Assembly: GCF_018141005.1 (NCBI RefSeq)
Contig: NZ_CP046582.1
Location: 930,001 to 994,000, forward strand
Length of the DNA: 64,000 nt
Reading direction: 5' to 3'
From: Erwinia sp. E602
GTDB taxonomy: Bacteria; Pseudomonadota; Gammaproteobacteria; Enterobacterales; Enterobacteriaceae
The first letter of the stretch is position 1, and each line of letters opens with the position of its first letter. The position numbers and the translations under genes are program-made. The notes below the pieces were generated by a model. The model saw nothing but the letters and a program-made list of their open reading frames with translations, did not search any database and had not been told where the DNA came from. Positions 19,201 through 28,521 of the stretch are shown here, piece after piece.

Positions 19201-20406
19201 TCAGTCTGCCAACAGGTCAAGTGCGGTGGTCATGGCCGCGACCAGCGCGTCCACGTCTTCAAGGGAATTATAGGGGGCAAAAGAGGCGCGCAGCGTGCCG
19301 CTGACCCCCAGCGCCGCCAGCAGCGGCTGAGCACAGTGCTGGCCGGCGCGCAGCGACACGCCACTTTCCGCCAGCAGCGTGACCACATCGCTGTGGTGCA
19401 CACCGGCAATATCAAACGCCAGCACGCTGGACTCGCCGACGCGGAAGCTGCGGTAGCCGGGCAGAGCGCTCAGCCGGGCGTCGGCCAGGCTGGCAAGATC
19501 GCAACTCCAGCGCTCGGCAGCCGCGATATCCACGTCTGCCAGCCACTCGAGTGCGGCGCTCAGGCCAATCACCCCCGCGACGTTGGGGGTTCCTGCTTCA
19601 AAGCACCAGGGCACAGCCTGCGCGGTAAAGCCTTCAAAGCTGACCTCAGTCAGCATCTTTCCGCCTCCCTGCCACGGCACCATCTCATTCAGCCGCTCCG
19701 GTTTCGCCACCAGTGCACCGGTGCCCATCGGGCCGTACAGCTTGTGGGCGGAGAACGCATAGAAATCCACGTCCAGAGCCTGCAGGTCGGGCGGGCCGTG
19801 CACGACGCCCTGTGCGCCGTCCACCATTACGCTGGCACCTGCGGCGTGGGCAAGGGCGATGGCCTGCGGCAGATCCGGGCAGCCGCCGGTGACGTTAGAC
19901 ATCTGGCTCACCGCCAGCAGGCGGGTACGGTTGTTCAGCAGCGCGGGCAGCAGGCGGATATCCGGCAGGCGATCGTCGCCCAGCGGCCACTTCACCACCC
20001 GCGCGCCGCACTGTTCGGCGACCATCAGCCAGGGCACCAGGTTGGCATGGTGTTCCGCTTCGCTGACGACAATCTCATCGCCCGGCCGCAGACGCGGACG
20101 CAGCCAGCTTTGTGCCACCAGGTTGATCGCTTCGGTGGTGCCTTTGGTCCAGACCACGGCGTGTGCATCGGCGGCGTTCAGCAGGCGGGCCACCTGGTCA
20201 CGGGCGTTCTCGTAGCGTTCGGTCAGACGGCGGGCGGCAGCAAACTGGCTGCGGTGAACGGTGCCGGCGCTCAGGCGATAAAACTGTTCGCTGGCGTCAA
20301 TCACCGCCTGGGGTTTTAGCGCGGTGGCGGCGCTGTCGAGGTAGCAGCCGGCTTCGGCGAGCGCCGGAAACTGCTGGCGGAACAGCGCGGGGTTAAAAGA
20401 CGTCAT
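19201..20406 (-). CDS. csdA: Cysteine desulfurase CsdA
   Basis: A PLP-dependent enzyme converting cysteine (and sulfinates) to alanine with a protein-bound persulfide. The PLP lysine is Lys222 in FSAHKLYGPMGTG and the catalytic cysteine is Cys358 in RAGQHCAQ, both at the same residue numbers as in E. coli CsdA. 401 residues, same as the family. First gene of a csdA-csdE operon. The upstream region (20407-20628) is shared with the divergent YgdI/YgdR lipoprotein gene and holds no other gene I can support. Confidence 0.96.
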   Translation of the reverse strand: MTSFNPALFRQQFPALAEAGCYLDSAATALKPQAVIDASEQFYRLSAGTVHRSQFAAARRLTERYENARDQVARLLNAADAHAVVWTKGTTEAINLVAQSWLRPRLRPGDEIVVSEAEHHANLVPWLMVAEQCGARVVKWPLGDDRLPDIRLLPALLNNRTRLLAVSQMSNVTGGCPDLPQAIALAHAAGASVMVDGAQGVVHGPPDLQALDVDFYAFSAHKLYGPMGTGALVAKPERLNEMVPWQGGGKMLTEVSFEGFTAQAVPWCFEAGTPNVAGVIGLSAALEWLADVDIAAAERWSCDLASLADARLSALPGYRSFRVGESSVLAFDIAGVHHSDVVTLLAESGVSLRAGQHCAQPLLAALGVSGTLRASFAPYNSLEDVDALVAAMTTALDLLAD

Positions 20407-20628
20407 ACTCTCCTCATCAGGGCGGGGCAGTGCCGGTTTTTTAGGACCAGGCTGAATTCAGTGTCGCTTTCTGGCAAAGCGAAAAAAGCGCGTTATGCTA
20501 AAAAAGGTCAGCGTTATGCCATTACCCGCAAAACAAAGCCGCCCGTTACAGGCATTTTTACTGCCCGGGGGCGCAGGGTCAACCGCCTGCGGGGGATTAA
20601 CGCCCATTTATCTGCAAGGAGATTTAAG

Positions 20629-20853
20629 ATGAAAATGATCGCTGCCGTAATCGCCGCCTGTGCCATGACCTTTACTCTGGCCGCCTGCTCCAGCAACTAC
20701 GTGATGCACACCAATGATGGTCGCACCATCGTCGCCAAAGGCAAGCCGTCGGTGGATAACGACACCGGAATGATCGGCTATAAAGACGCCAGTGGCAACA
20801 TGCAGCAGATCAACCGTTCGGATGTGAAAGAGATGGCGGAGATGGACCAGTAA
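20629..20853 (+). CDS. YgdI/YgdR-family small lipoprotein
   Basis: A 74-residue lipoprotein: short signal with lipobox LAAC, acylated cysteine near residue 19, then a compact SH3-like domain NYVMHTNDGRTIVAKGKP and DNDTGMIGYKDASG, typical of YgdI and YgdR. The function of the family is unknown. AAGGAG at 20616-20621 supports this start; the frame extends upstream to 20461 without similarity. In E. coli ygdI lies at the same place, between csdA and gcvB/gcvA. The paralogues are too alike for me to choose a symbol. Confidence 0.9.
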   Translation: MKMIAAVIAACAMTFTLAACSSNYVMHTNDGRTIVAKGKPSVDNDTGMIGYKDASGNMQQINRSDVKEMAEMDQ

Positions 20854-20862
20854 ACGTCAGGC

Positions 20863-21072
20863 AAAAAAAAGCACCGCAAAAAGCGGTGCTACTAAGAATT
20901 TACTATGGACAGACAGGGTAAATCTACAGGAATAAAAGGTCGCTTACGCTACCGGACCCGAAAATCGTCAGGTCAATTGCAAACACAACATCACGCCCAC
21001 AAGCCAAAAGTGCCAAAGATTCAGTACGTTAATACCCAATCCTCAAAAACTTTTCGTTCCGGCTCAGGAAGT
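20863..21072 (-). ncRNA. gcvB: GcvB small regulatory RNA
   Basis: Read on the minus strand from about 21072, the 5' end CTTCCTGAGCCGGAACGAAA matches the E. coli GcvB start. The G/U-rich R1 seed region (forward 20974-21002, containing GATGTTGTGTTTGCAATTG), the conserved TTTACCCTGTCTGTCCATAGT block and the terminal hairpin (GCACCGC/GCGGTGC, 20871-20889) with eight T all agree. Length is about 210 nt (about 205 in E. coli). GcvB is an Hfq-dependent sRNA repressing many amino acid and peptide transporter mRNAs. It is divergent from its activator gene gcvA, as expected. The region between the 5' end and R1 differs strongly from E. coli. Confidence 0.95.
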
Positions 21073-21078
21073 GCGGCA

Positions 21079-21107
21079 ACTATAGGTATTTGCTGGCAGT
21101 TCCTCAA
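21079..21107 (-). promoter_or_regulatory. Promoter of gcvB
   Basis: On the minus strand TATAGT (forward 21079-21084) lies seven bases before the inferred gcvB start, with TTGAGG 17 bases upstream (forward 21102-21107). GcvA is known to activate gcvB, so its site should lie just upstream, overlapping the gcvA promoter area (TATAAT at 21117-21122 on the plus strand). Confidence 0.65.
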
Positions 21108-21197
21108 CGGACAATTTATAATGTGTCGAATAAAAAAAACTAATACGTAACCAGGTGTTGTAAAGCAACGCTTATGCCGGGAAAGACCCCATCCATC

Positions 21198-22118
21198 ATG
21201 TCGAAACGTTTGCCCCCTCTTAACGCCCTGCGGGTTTTTGATGCCGCGGCGCGTCATCTGAGCTTTACCAAAGCGGCAGAAGAGCTGTTTGTTACCCAGG
21301 CGGCGGTCAGCCACCAAATCAAGTCGCTGGAGGATTTCCTCGGGCTTAAGCTGTTTCGTCGCCGTAACCGCTCGCTGCTGCTGACCGAAGAGGGGCAGAG
21401 CTACTATCTCGATATCAAAGAGATTTTTACCGCGCTCAACGACGCCACCCGTAAGCTGCAGGCGCGCAGCGCCAAAGGAGCGCTTACGGTCAGCCTGCTG
21501 CCGAGTTTCGCCATCCAGTGGCTGGTGCCGCGCCTGACCAGTTTCAACGCGGATTATCCGGGCATTGACGTGCGTATTCAGGCGGTCGACCGCGATGAAG
21601 AGATGAAGCTGGCTGATGACGTTGACGTAGCGATTTTCTATGGCCGTGGTAACTGGCCGGGCCTGCGGGTTGAAAAACTCTACGCCGAGTATCTGCTGCC
21701 GGTGTGCTCGCCGATGCTGTTAACCGGCGACCGGCCGTTAACCTCGCCCTCGGCGCTGAGCCAGCATACGCTGCTGCATGACGCCTCGCGCCGTGACTGG
21801 CAGGCCTATACCCGTCAGCTGGGGCTGAACGCTATCAACGTGCAGCAGGGGCCAATCTTCAGCCACAGCGCGATGGTGCTGCAGGCGGCGATTCACGGCC
21901 AGGGGATTGCGCTGGCCAATAACGTGATGGCGCAGACGGAGATTGAAGCCGGCAGGCTGGTCTGCCCGTTTAACGACGTGCTGGTAAGTAAGAATGCTTT
22001 TTATCTGGTTTGTCATGACAGTCAGGCAGAACTCGGTAAAATAGCCGCCTTCCGGCAGTGGATCCTGGCCAAAGCCGCCAGTGAACAGGAAAAATTTCGC
22101 TTCCGCTACGAGCAGTAA
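21198..22118 (+). CDS. gcvA: Glycine cleavage system transcriptional activator GcvA
   Basis: A LysR-type regulator that activates gcvTHP with glycine, represses it with purines through GcvR, and activates the sRNA gene gcvB. Winged helix-turn-helix at about 8-65 (FTKAAEELFVTQAAVSHQIKS), substrate-binding domain from about 90 to the end. Nearly colinear with the 305-residue E. coli protein. ATG 21198 matches the family start MSKRLPPLNALRVFDAA; an earlier in-frame ATG at 21174 has no support. Divergent from gcvB. Confidence 0.97.
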   Translation: MSKRLPPLNALRVFDAAARHLSFTKAAEELFVTQAAVSHQIKSLEDFLGLKLFRRRNRSLLLTEEGQSYYLDIKEIFTALNDATRKLQARSAKGALTVSLLPSFAIQWLVPRLTSFNADYPGIDVRIQAVDRDEEMKLADDVDVAIFYGRGNWPGLRVEKLYAEYLLPVCSPMLLTGDRPLTSPSALSQHTLLHDASRRDWQAYTRQLGLNAINVQQGPIFSHSAMVLQAAIHGQGIALANNVMAQTEIEAGRLVCPFNDVLVSKNAFYLVCHDSQAELGKIAAFRQWILAKAASEQEKFRFRYEQ

Positions 22119-22196
22119 GCTGCCCGTGGCGGACGCTTAAGTGATCGATGGACGCCAGCCCCGACCGCAGGGCTGCCCTGATTGAGGATATGGACC

Positions 22197-22592
22197 ATGT
22201 CCAGTCGCGCAATGTTAATTTTTGCCGCAATTAGCGGCTTTTTCTACGTCATGCTGGGCGCGTTTGGTGCCCACGTGCTGGGTAAATCTCTCGGCCCCGC
22301 TGAAATGGCGTGGCTGAAAACCGGGCTGGATTACCAGGCGATCCACACCCTGGCGATCCTCGGTACCGCCGCGGTGATGCTGCGCCGGGCCAATATCTGG
22401 TTTTACTGGAGCAGCGCTTTTCTGGCGCTCGGCGTGGTGCTGTTTAGCGGCAGCCTCTACAGCCTGGCGCTGTCACACCTGAAGTTGTGGGTTTATATCA
22501 CTCCGATCGGCGGCACCTGCCTGCTGGTTGGCTGGATCTTGATGTTGGTTGGCGCTCTGCGTCTGAAAAAAAGGGCAGAACGCCATGAATAA
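22197..22592 (+). CDS. ygdD: DUF423 inner membrane protein YgdD
   Basis: A small four-helix inner membrane protein of the UPF0382/DUF423 family, role unknown. 131 residues like E. coli YgdD, with the family segments [18 protein letters not shown] and [12 protein letters not shown]. The ATG at 22197 fits the family start ([15 protein letters not shown]) with GAGG nine bases before it. It overlaps rlmM by eight bases, so the two are translationally coupled. Confidence 0.93.
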   Translation: MSSRAMLIFAAISGFFYVMLGAFGAHVLGKSLGPAEMAWLKTGLDYQAIHTLAILGTAAVMLRRANIWFYWSSAFLALGVVLFSGSLYSLALSHLKLWVYITPIGGTCLLVGWILMLVGALRLKKRAERHE

Positions 22593-23685
22593 AATTTTAC
22601 TGTATTGCCGTCAGGGTTTTGAGAAAGAGTGCGCGGCGGAGATCACCGCTAAGGCCGCCGAACACCAGATTTTCGGCTTTGCCCGGGTGAAAGAAGATTC
22701 GGCCTACGTGCTGTTCGAATGCTATCAGCCCGGTGAGGCCGAGAAGCTGCTGAAGGATCTGCCGTACAGTCAGCTGATCTTCGCCCGCCAGATGATCGTG
22801 GTCGGTGAGCTGCTGCGCGACCTGCCGCCGGAGGACCGCATCACGCCGGTGGCCGGCATGCTGGTGGGCGCGGTGGAGAAGGGGGGTGAGCTGCGGGTGG
22901 AAGTGCCGGATACCAACGAGAGCAAAGAGCTGCTCAAGTTCTGCCGCAAGTTTACCGTGCCGCTGCGCGCCGCCCTGCGTAAAGAAAAAGTGCTGCTCAA
23001 CTATGAGACCAACAAGCGTCCGGTGGTGCACGTATTCTTTATCGCGCCTGGCCACTGCTACGTGGGTTACTCCCTGCCGCACAACAACTCGCCGTTCTTT
23101 ATGGGCATCCCGCGGCTGAAGTTCCCGTCCGACGCGCCCAGCCGTTCGACCCTGAAGCTGGAAGAGGCGTTTCACGTGTTTATCCCGGCGGATGAGTGGG
23201 ATGAACGTCTGGCCAGCGGCATGTGGGCGGTGGATCTCGGCGCCTGCCCTGGCGGCTGGACCTATCAGCTGGTGCAGCGCAGCATGATGGTTAACGCGGT
23301 AGATAACGGCCCGATGGCGCCGAGCCTGATGGACACCGGGCAGGTGTTCCACCAGCGTGAGGACGGCTTTAAGTATCGCCCGACGCGCAATAACAACTAC
23401 TGGGTGGTCTGCGACATGGTGGAAAAACCGGTGCGCGTGGCTAACCTGATGGCCGACTGGCTGGTCAACGGCTGGTGCCGTGAGGCCATTTTTAACCTCA
23501 AGCTGCCGATGAAAAAGCGCTACGAAGAGGTGTCGCAGAACCTGGCGATGATCGACGAGAAGCTGAAGGCCAGCGGTATCAATGCGCAGATCCAGGCGCG
23601 TCAGCTGTATCACGATCGCGAAGAGGTGACGGTACATATTCGCCGCATCTGGAGTGCGGTCGGAGGACGGCGCGACGAGCGTTAA
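22585..23685 (+). CDS. rlmM: 23S rRNA 2'-O-ribose C2498 methyltransferase RlmM
   Basis: Methylates the 2'-OH of C2498 in 23S rRNA before 50S assembly, using SAM. N-terminal THUMP-like domain (to about 190), then a Rossmann methyltransferase domain with the SAM loop [15 protein letters not shown] at about 215-229; the catalytic K-D-K-E tetrad region includes [13 protein letters not shown]. 366 residues, as in E. coli. The start lies inside the end of ygdD. Confidence 0.96.
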   Translation: MNKILLYCRQGFEKECAAEITAKAAEHQIFGFARVKEDSAYVLFECYQPGEAEKLLKDLPYSQLIFARQMIVVGELLRDLPPEDRITPVAGMLVGAVEKGGELRVEVPDTNESKELLKFCRKFTVPLRAALRKEKVLLNYETNKRPVVHVFFIAPGHCYVGYSLPHNNSPFFMGIPRLKFPSDAPSRSTLKLEEAFHVFIPADEWDERLASGMWAVDLGACPGGWTYQLVQRSMMVNAVDNGPMAPSLMDTGQVFHQREDGFKYRPTRNNNYWVVCDMVEKPVRVANLMADWLVNGWCREAIFNLKLPMKKRYEEVSQNLAMIDEKLKASGINAQIQARQLYHDREEVTVHIRRIWSAVGGRRDER

Positions 23686-23694
23686 TGCTTTAGC

Positions 23695-24447
23695 TTAACC
23701 CGGCAGGCGCAGATCCTTCAGATTCCCTTCCAGCACCAAATCTGTTTTCAGCGTCGCCACCTGCTTACAGATCACTGCCTGCTGCTGCGCGCCGCTTAGC
23801 CGGTTGCGCCACTTGTCCGGCACCTGGTCCAGCTGTGCATAGATCGCGTCCAGGCTGCCAAACTGCTGTAACAGCTGCGCGGCGCTTTTGCCGCCAATGC
23901 CGGGGACGCCGGCGATTTTACTGCTGCTGATGCCGGCCAGCCCCCAGTAGTCGGTAAGCTGCTGCGGCGCGACGCCGAATTCATCGGCGATAAAGGGCAC
24001 GTCCAGCCAGCGCTTTTGAAAGTAGTCGCGAATGCGAATGTTGGCCGCCAGCAGCTGGCAGTAGCCCTTATCGGTCGAGACGATGGTTGCCTGATGCCCC
24101 GCTGCTGAAACCTTGCAGGCGAGGGTGGCGGCGAGGTCATCCGCCTCATCGCCGGGCGAGTGCCAGCTGGCCACGCCAAGGGTGGCGAAGGCCGCGCGCA
24201 GCAGCGGCATTTCGTCGTGCAGCGCGTCCGGCATCGGCGAACGCCCCGCTTTGTAGTCGGGCAGCAGCCTGTGCCGCCAGCTTTCGCGGCGGTCGTCATC
24301 GTCAAACACCGCCACCGCATGGCTGGCCCCGGTGTGCAGCAACAGCTGCTGCACGGCGTGAGTGCATGCCTGCTGGCAGGGCGAGCCCTGTACCGCGTGA
24401 ATGCGCCGAATCAGGTTCAGCGCGTCAATAATTAACAGATGGATCAT
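23695..24447 (-). CDS. xni: Flap endonuclease Xni (ExoIX)
   Basis: A FEN-type nuclease resembling the 5' nuclease domain of DNA polymerase I, acting on flap structures. Visible motifs: N-terminal [12 protein letters not shown], the metal-site acids in [10 protein letters not shown] and [10 protein letters not shown], and the helix-hairpin-helix [18 protein letters not shown] that contacts DNA. 250 residues (251 in E. coli). It is separate from ppnN by 40 bases on the same strand and convergent with rlmM. Confidence 0.94.
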   Translation of the reverse strand: MIHLLIIDALNLIRRIHAVQGSPCQQACTHAVQQLLLHTGASHAVAVFDDDDRRESWRHRLLPDYKAGRSPMPDALHDEMPLLRAAFATLGVASWHSPGDEADDLAATLACKVSAAGHQATIVSTDKGYCQLLAANIRIRDYFQKRWLDVPFIADEFGVAPQQLTDYWGLAGISSSKIAGVPGIGGKSAAQLLQQFGSLDAIYAQLDQVPDKWRNRLSGAQQQAVICKQVATLKTDLVLEGNLKDLRLPG

Positions 24448-24487
24448 AGTGTTGGCCCTGAGCGGCCCTGCGGGCCGCTGGGTGAGG

Positions 24488-25852
24488 TTACTTGATGATT
24501 TCGTAGCAGGGGATGTAGGCGCTGCCGGGCAGTTTCATGCGGTGCTGGGCGACAAAGCCCTGCAGCAGCTCGTCCATGCGGCGCATCATCTGCGGATCGC
24601 CGTGCAGCTTGTACGGCCCCTGTTCTTTAATCGCGCGGATGCCGACGTCTTTCACGTTACCGGCCACGATGCCGGAGAAGGCGCGGCGCAGCGCGGCGGC
24701 CAGCTGCTCGGCGGGCTGATCCGGGTAAAGGTTGAGGTTTGCCATATTTTCATGGCTGGGCATAAAGGGCACCTGCAGGTCCGGCGCAATGCGCAGCGCC
24801 CAGTTGAAGCTGTAGGCGTCGCCGGTTTCACGGCGGTACTCTTTCACCTTCGGCATCGCTTTTTTCATCAGACGTGCCACTTCGGCCGCATCGTCAATAA
24901 TGATGCGGTAGTGAACGCGGGCTGCTTCGCCCAGCGTGCTGACGATAAACTCATCCAGCCCGCGGAAGTAGTCGGCGCTCTCTTTTGGCCCGGTGAGGAT
25001 CAGCGGCAGCACCTGGTCGTGGTTGTGCGGGTTCATCAGGATCCCCAGCAGGTAGAGCAGCTCTTCTGCTGTGCCCACCCCGCCCGGGAAGATAATGATG
25101 CCGTGGGCAATGCGCACGAAGGCTTCCAGCCGTTTCTCAATGTCCGGCATAATGATCAGCTCATTGACCAGCGGATTCGGCGGCTCGGCGGCGATAATTG
25201 ACGGCTCGGTCAGGCCGATAAAACGCCCCTCTTTGTATCGCTGCTGGGCGTGGCCCACCGCGGCGCCTTTCATCGGCGCTTCCATCACCCCCGGCCCGCA
25301 GCCGGTACAGATATTCAGCTCGCGCAGGCCGAGCTGGGCGCCGACGCTGCGGCAGTACTGGTACTCCACGGCGTTGATCGAGTGGCCGCCCCAGCACACC
25401 ACGGTGTTGGGCTCTTCGCCGACGTGCAGCGCCCGCGCGTTGCGCAGAATAGAGAACACCAGGTTGGTGATATGCACCGAGTTTTCCACGTTGAGATGCT
25501 GGAAGCGCCCGGCGTGGTCGATCTGACCGTTCACAAACAGAATATCGCGCAGTACGGCAAACAGGTTGGCCTGCAGCGAGCGGATTAAGCGGCCGTCAAC
25601 GAACGCCTCTTCCGGCGGGTTGATCAGCTCTAATTTGACGCCGCGCTCGCGGCGCAGCACGTTGATATCAAAACTTTCGAAGCGGGATAGCAGCTCATGG
25701 CTGCTGTCGGTCAGACTTCCGGAGTTAAGCACGGCCAGGGAACAGTTACGAAACAGCTGGTAGAGGTCGCTGCTGGCCGTGCGCTTCAGCATGTCGACTT
25801 CCAGTTGAGAAAGCAGATCCATCGAGCCGAGTGGGCTGATTTGAGTAATCAA
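24488..25852 (-). CDS. ppnN: Pyrimidine/purine nucleotide 5'-monophosphate nucleosidase
   Basis: Hydrolyses nucleoside monophosphates to base and ribose 5-phosphate; a (p)ppGpp-binding LOG-family enzyme. The core motif [15 protein letters not shown] and [19 protein letters not shown] are intact. The start is TTG at 25852: it gives exactly 454 residues as in E. coli, the family start [11 protein letters not shown], and a strong AAAGGAG five bases upstream. An in-frame ATG 32 codons further out lacks similarity. A rare TTG start suggests modest translation. relA, the ppGpp synthetase, is 7.7 kb away. Confidence 0.95.
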   Translation of the reverse strand: MITQISPLGSMDLLSQLEVDMLKRTASSDLYQLFRNCSLAVLNSGSLTDSSHELLSRFESFDINVLRRERGVKLELINPPEEAFVDGRLIRSLQANLFAVLRDILFVNGQIDHAGRFQHLNVENSVHITNLVFSILRNARALHVGEEPNTVVCWGGHSINAVEYQYCRSVGAQLGLRELNICTGCGPGVMEAPMKGAAVGHAQQRYKEGRFIGLTEPSIIAAEPPNPLVNELIIMPDIEKRLEAFVRIAHGIIIFPGGVGTAEELLYLLGILMNPHNHDQVLPLILTGPKESADYFRGLDEFIVSTLGEAARVHYRIIIDDAAEVARLMKKAMPKVKEYRRETGDAYSFNWALRIAPDLQVPFMPSHENMANLNLYPDQPAEQLAAALRRAFSGIVAGNVKDVGIRAIKEQGPYKLHGDPQMMRRMDELLQGFVAQHRMKLPGSAYIPCYEIIK

Positions 25853-26020
25853 GTGAACTCCTTTACACCCGCCTGGGTGATCGGTAACTCCGCGACTGCA
25901 GCCGCGGGGTAAAATATCCCTGGGCACCCTTTTCTGGTTGCCCGTCATCAGCTTAGCGCTCCGGGCGCTAAAAAAACACTCCCCCGCGTGGGCAATCGCT
26001 GACGATGTGAACCATGAGGC

Positions 26021-26866
26021 TTACTGACGTACCAGCCGTGAACGTGACGGACGGAAGCTGCCGTTGGTGCGCCACGGATTGATATCCAGCCCGCCGCGCC
26101 GGGTATAACGGGCGTAGACGCTGAGCGTTTCTGGCCGGCAGAAACGCAGAATATCGTTGAAGATGCGCTCCACGCACTGTTCGTGAAACTCATTGTGGTG
26201 GCGGAATGAGACCAGATAACGCAGCAGCGCTTCACGCTGAATACGCGGGCCACGGTAGCTGATTTGTACCGATCCCCAGTCGGGCTGGTTGGTAATCAGG
26301 CAGTTGGACTTCAGCAGATGGCTGACCAGCTGCTCTTCGACCACTTCCTGCCCGGTGGCATCCTGCAGATAGTCGGTACTGAACTGATAGTTATCGATGG
26401 CGATATCCTGCTCGTCGATGCAGTGGCCGCTAAAGTGGCCGATCGGCTGCCCTTCGATCTCCTGCAGGCGGAACAGCGCGACGGCGACGTCGCCCTCGGC
26501 GCAGGCGCTCAGATCGCGCTCCAGCGTGCTGCGCACCTCGCCCCAGTCGGCAAACGGAGTCTGGTTGAAGCTGTTCAGGTAGAGCTTAAAGCTTTTCGAT
26601 TCGATCAGGTTGCGGCTGGCGGCGTCGAGGCTCACCTCCGCCACCGCCACCTGCGGCAGACCCTTCGCATTCAGCCATGACAGTTCGTACAGCGTCCAGA
26701 TATCGGCGCCGCTGAAGGGCAGGTTATCCGGGAACAGACCCAGCGGTTCGCGGTTCAGGCTGCGCGGCACCGCCTGCAGCAGCGTCGGCTGGTAGCGGTC
26801 GTGGTACTCTGTGGGCTTACCCAGCGTCAGGCCGTCAAGGGCCTGATGGTTGTCGTAGGAAGACAT
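26021..26866 (-). CDS. queF: NADPH-dependent 7-cyano-7-deazaguanine reductase QueF
   Basis: Reduces preQ0 to preQ1 in queuosine synthesis, a four-electron nitrile reduction. Bimodular type II QueF: NADPH-binding motif [12 protein letters not shown] at 89-100 and catalytic Cys189 in [15 protein letters not shown], followed by [12 protein letters not shown]. 281 residues (282 in E. coli). Divergent from syd over 118 bases. queE and queD, two earlier steps, lie at 42.3 and 50.9 kb. Confidence 0.97.
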   Translation of the reverse strand: MSSYDNHQALDGLTLGKPTEYHDRYQPTLLQAVPRSLNREPLGLFPDNLPFSGADIWTLYELSWLNAKGLPQVAVAEVSLDAASRNLIESKSFKLYLNSFNQTPFADWGEVRSTLERDLSACAEGDVAVALFRLQEIEGQPIGHFSGHCIDEQDIAIDNYQFSTDYLQDATGQEVVEEQLVSHLLKSNCLITNQPDWGSVQISYRGPRIQREALLRYLVSFRHHNEFHEQCVERIFNDILRFCRPETLSVYARYTRRGGLDINPWRTNGSFRPSRSRLVRQ

Positions 26867-26984
26867 CGTATTACCTTACTGCCTGAGCTGGCAGGCGCAG
26901 TTGCAAATTGGTCAGTCAGCCCGACGCGGGTTCGGGCTACAATAGGCGGTTAGTGTAACTCAGCATACAAAGAGTGAAAAAAGA

Positions 26985-27536
26985 ATGATTGATGAAACCG
27001 GCCAGGCATTAAGCGATTTTACCGAACGTTACTGCAGTCTCTGGCAGCAGCAGCGCGGGCACGCCCCTGCCAGCGCGGAGTTGACCGGGGTTCCCTCACC
27101 CTGTGTGCTGCAGACGCAGCAGGAGAGCGTCTGGTGGCAGCCGCAGCCTTTTACCCTGGCACAGAATCTGCTGGCGGTAGAACGGGCGCTGGATCTGCAG
27201 CTGCAGCCGGCGCTGACGGCGTTCTGGACCACCCAGTTTGCCGGCGACATGGCGGCCAGCTGCGACGGTCTGGCGCTGTCGCTGCTGCAGGCGTGGAGCG
27301 AAGAGGACTTTATTCGGGTGCAGGAGAATCTGATCGGCCATCTGCTGATGAAACGGCGTTTAAAGCAGTCGCCCACGCTGTTTATTGCCACCACCGACTC
27401 GGAGCTGGAGGTGATATCGGTGTGTAATCTGAGTGGTGAAGTGATTCTCGAACAGCTGGGGAAGAAAAACCGTGAAGTGATTGCGCCTTCTCTTAAGAAT
27501 TTTCTTATTTCGTTACAGCCACTTATCGTTAGCTGA
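26985..27536 (+). CDS. syd: SecY-interacting protein Syd
   Basis: A small cytosolic protein that binds the SecY translocon and can disturb abnormal SecYEG complexes. 183 residues (181 in E. coli), with the family segments FWTTQFAGDM and LGKKNREVIAPSLKNFL. Preceded by a purine-rich GAGTGAAAAAAGA. Followed by the csrB regulatory region, as in E. coli. Confidence 0.93.
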   Translation: MIDETGQALSDFTERYCSLWQQQRGHAPASAELTGVPSPCVLQTQQESVWWQPQPFTLAQNLLAVERALDLQLQPALTAFWTTQFAGDMAASCDGLALSLLQAWSEEDFIRVQENLIGHLLMKRRLKQSPTLFIATTDSELEVISVCNLSGEVILEQLGKKNREVIAPSLKNFLISLQPLIVS

Positions 27537-27557
27537 TTCGTTAATGGCTGCATGAGG

Positions 27558-27594
27558 CGTGCGAGATCTCTTACAAAAGCTGTGCGAGATCGCC
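27558..27594 (+). promoter_or_regulatory. UvrY (SirA/GacA-type) site upstream of csrB
   Basis: Bases 27558-27575 match the palindrome TGTGAGAGATCTCTTACA at 16 of 18 positions. A related half site, TGTGCGAGATC, follows at 27581-27591. The site lies about 120-150 bases upstream of the csrB -10. Phosphorylated UvrY, fed by the kinase BarA encoded at 29.9-32.7 kb, is known to activate csrB from such a distal site. Confidence 0.82.
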
Positions 27595-27693
27595 AAAGAT
27601 TTTGACATTCTGTTAACGCCTAAGAATGTAAAATTATGTCAGATCATGATCTTAGCACCTTTTGCACTAAATTAACGCCCGTAGCAGGGACAT

Positions 27694-27699
27694 ATAATC
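27694..27699 (+). promoter_or_regulatory. -10 element of the csrB promoter
   Basis: A perfect TATAAT that would start transcription near 27706. No good -35 lies at the right spacing, which fits a promoter depending on an activator. Confidence 0.6.
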
Positions 27700-27705
27700 T
27701 GCGCA

Positions 27706-28073
27706 GGTACCTTGTTTAGTCGTGATAATCGGGCAAAATTATCGTTATTGAAGGGATGCTCAGGATTCAGGATGACATCAGGATGATGTCCTCAATGGAT
27801 TGAGCAGGACCCGTCAGGATGATAGCGACAGGGATAGGCTTCAACGATGAAGCAACAGGGAACAGCTCAGGATGAGATAAGGGACACCTCCAGGACGGAG
27901 AATGTGAACCGCTAAGGAGAGTGGTGCTCAGGGATGTACAGGGATATTCACCGGGAAGGTGTCAGCAACGGATGGCGGAAGGACGAGTTTTCACGGAAGA
28001 GCAGGGAGCATCAAGGTAGCGGGATTGCTGCAAACGAACCGGGAGCACTGTTAACACAGTGCTCCCTTTTTTT
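27706..28073 (+). ncRNA. csrB: CsrB regulatory RNA (CsrA sponge)
   Basis: About 368 nt, nearly the same as E. coli CsrB (369 nt), and in the same place between syd and yqcC. More than 20 GGA motifs occur, many as CAGGATG or AGGGA in predicted hairpin loops; each can bind CsrA. The 3' part carries GAACCGGGAGCACTG and an 11-bp terminator hairpin (28041-28051 with 28056-28066) followed by seven T. CsrB titrates CsrA and so relieves post-transcriptional repression of stationary-phase and biofilm genes. The 5' end is inferred from the -10 and could shift. Short open frames here are not credible genes. Confidence 0.95.
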
Positions 28074-28194
28074 ATGCCTCGATCCAGGCCCGCCGGCCCA
28101 CGTCGCGCGCTTTCCATCGCCGCAGTTGCGGCCGCCCGCGTGAAAACGGTATGCTTGCCCCCTTTTTTATTACGCATCAGCTAAGAGGTTGACC

Positions 28195-28521
28195 ATGAAC
28201 CGTCATCAGCAGGTTCAGGAACGGTTACAGGCGACAGAACAGTGCCTGAAAGAGAGTGGACTGTGGCAGAACCAGCCCCCGGACAGTGAGGCCTTTGCCT
28301 GCACCGAACCCTTCTGTGTGAGCACGATGCTGCCGCTGGAGTGGCTACAGTGGGTATTTTTACCGCGCATGCAGGCGTTGCTGGATGCCGGCGCGCCGTT
28401 GCCGGCCACGCTGGCCATTGCCCCTTACTATGAGGTGGCGCTCGACGCCGCGATGCCGCACCGCACGCGCCTGTTGCAGTGCCTGACCGCCTTTGACAAC
28501 CTGTTTGAGTCAGGCAACTGA
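28195..28521 (+). CDS. yqcC: YqcC family protein
   Basis: A 108-residue cytosolic protein of the YqcC family (109 in E. coli), function unknown. The conserved PLEWLQWVFLPRM and PYYEVALD segments are present. I chose ATG 28195, six bases after an in-frame TTG, with AAGAGG upstream. Its stop overlaps the truC start (TGATG), so it is coupled to the pseudouridine synthase gene. Confidence 0.9.
   Translation: MNRHQQVQERLQATEQCLKESGLWQNQPPDSEAFACTEPFCVSTMLPLEWLQWVFLPRMQALLDAGAPLPATLAIAPYYEVALDAAMPHRTRLLQCLTAFDNLFESGN

Noticed and set aside
20905..21317. Short open frames on both strands in the gcvB-gcvA gap
   Set aside because: They overlap GcvB and the two promoters and resemble no protein.
27750..28040. 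Repeated CAGGATG/AGGGA motifs as a possible repeat array, and a 69-codon open frame starting at 27934
   Set aside because: The motifs are CsrA-binding sites of CsrB; the open frame crosses the terminator and has no ribosome site.
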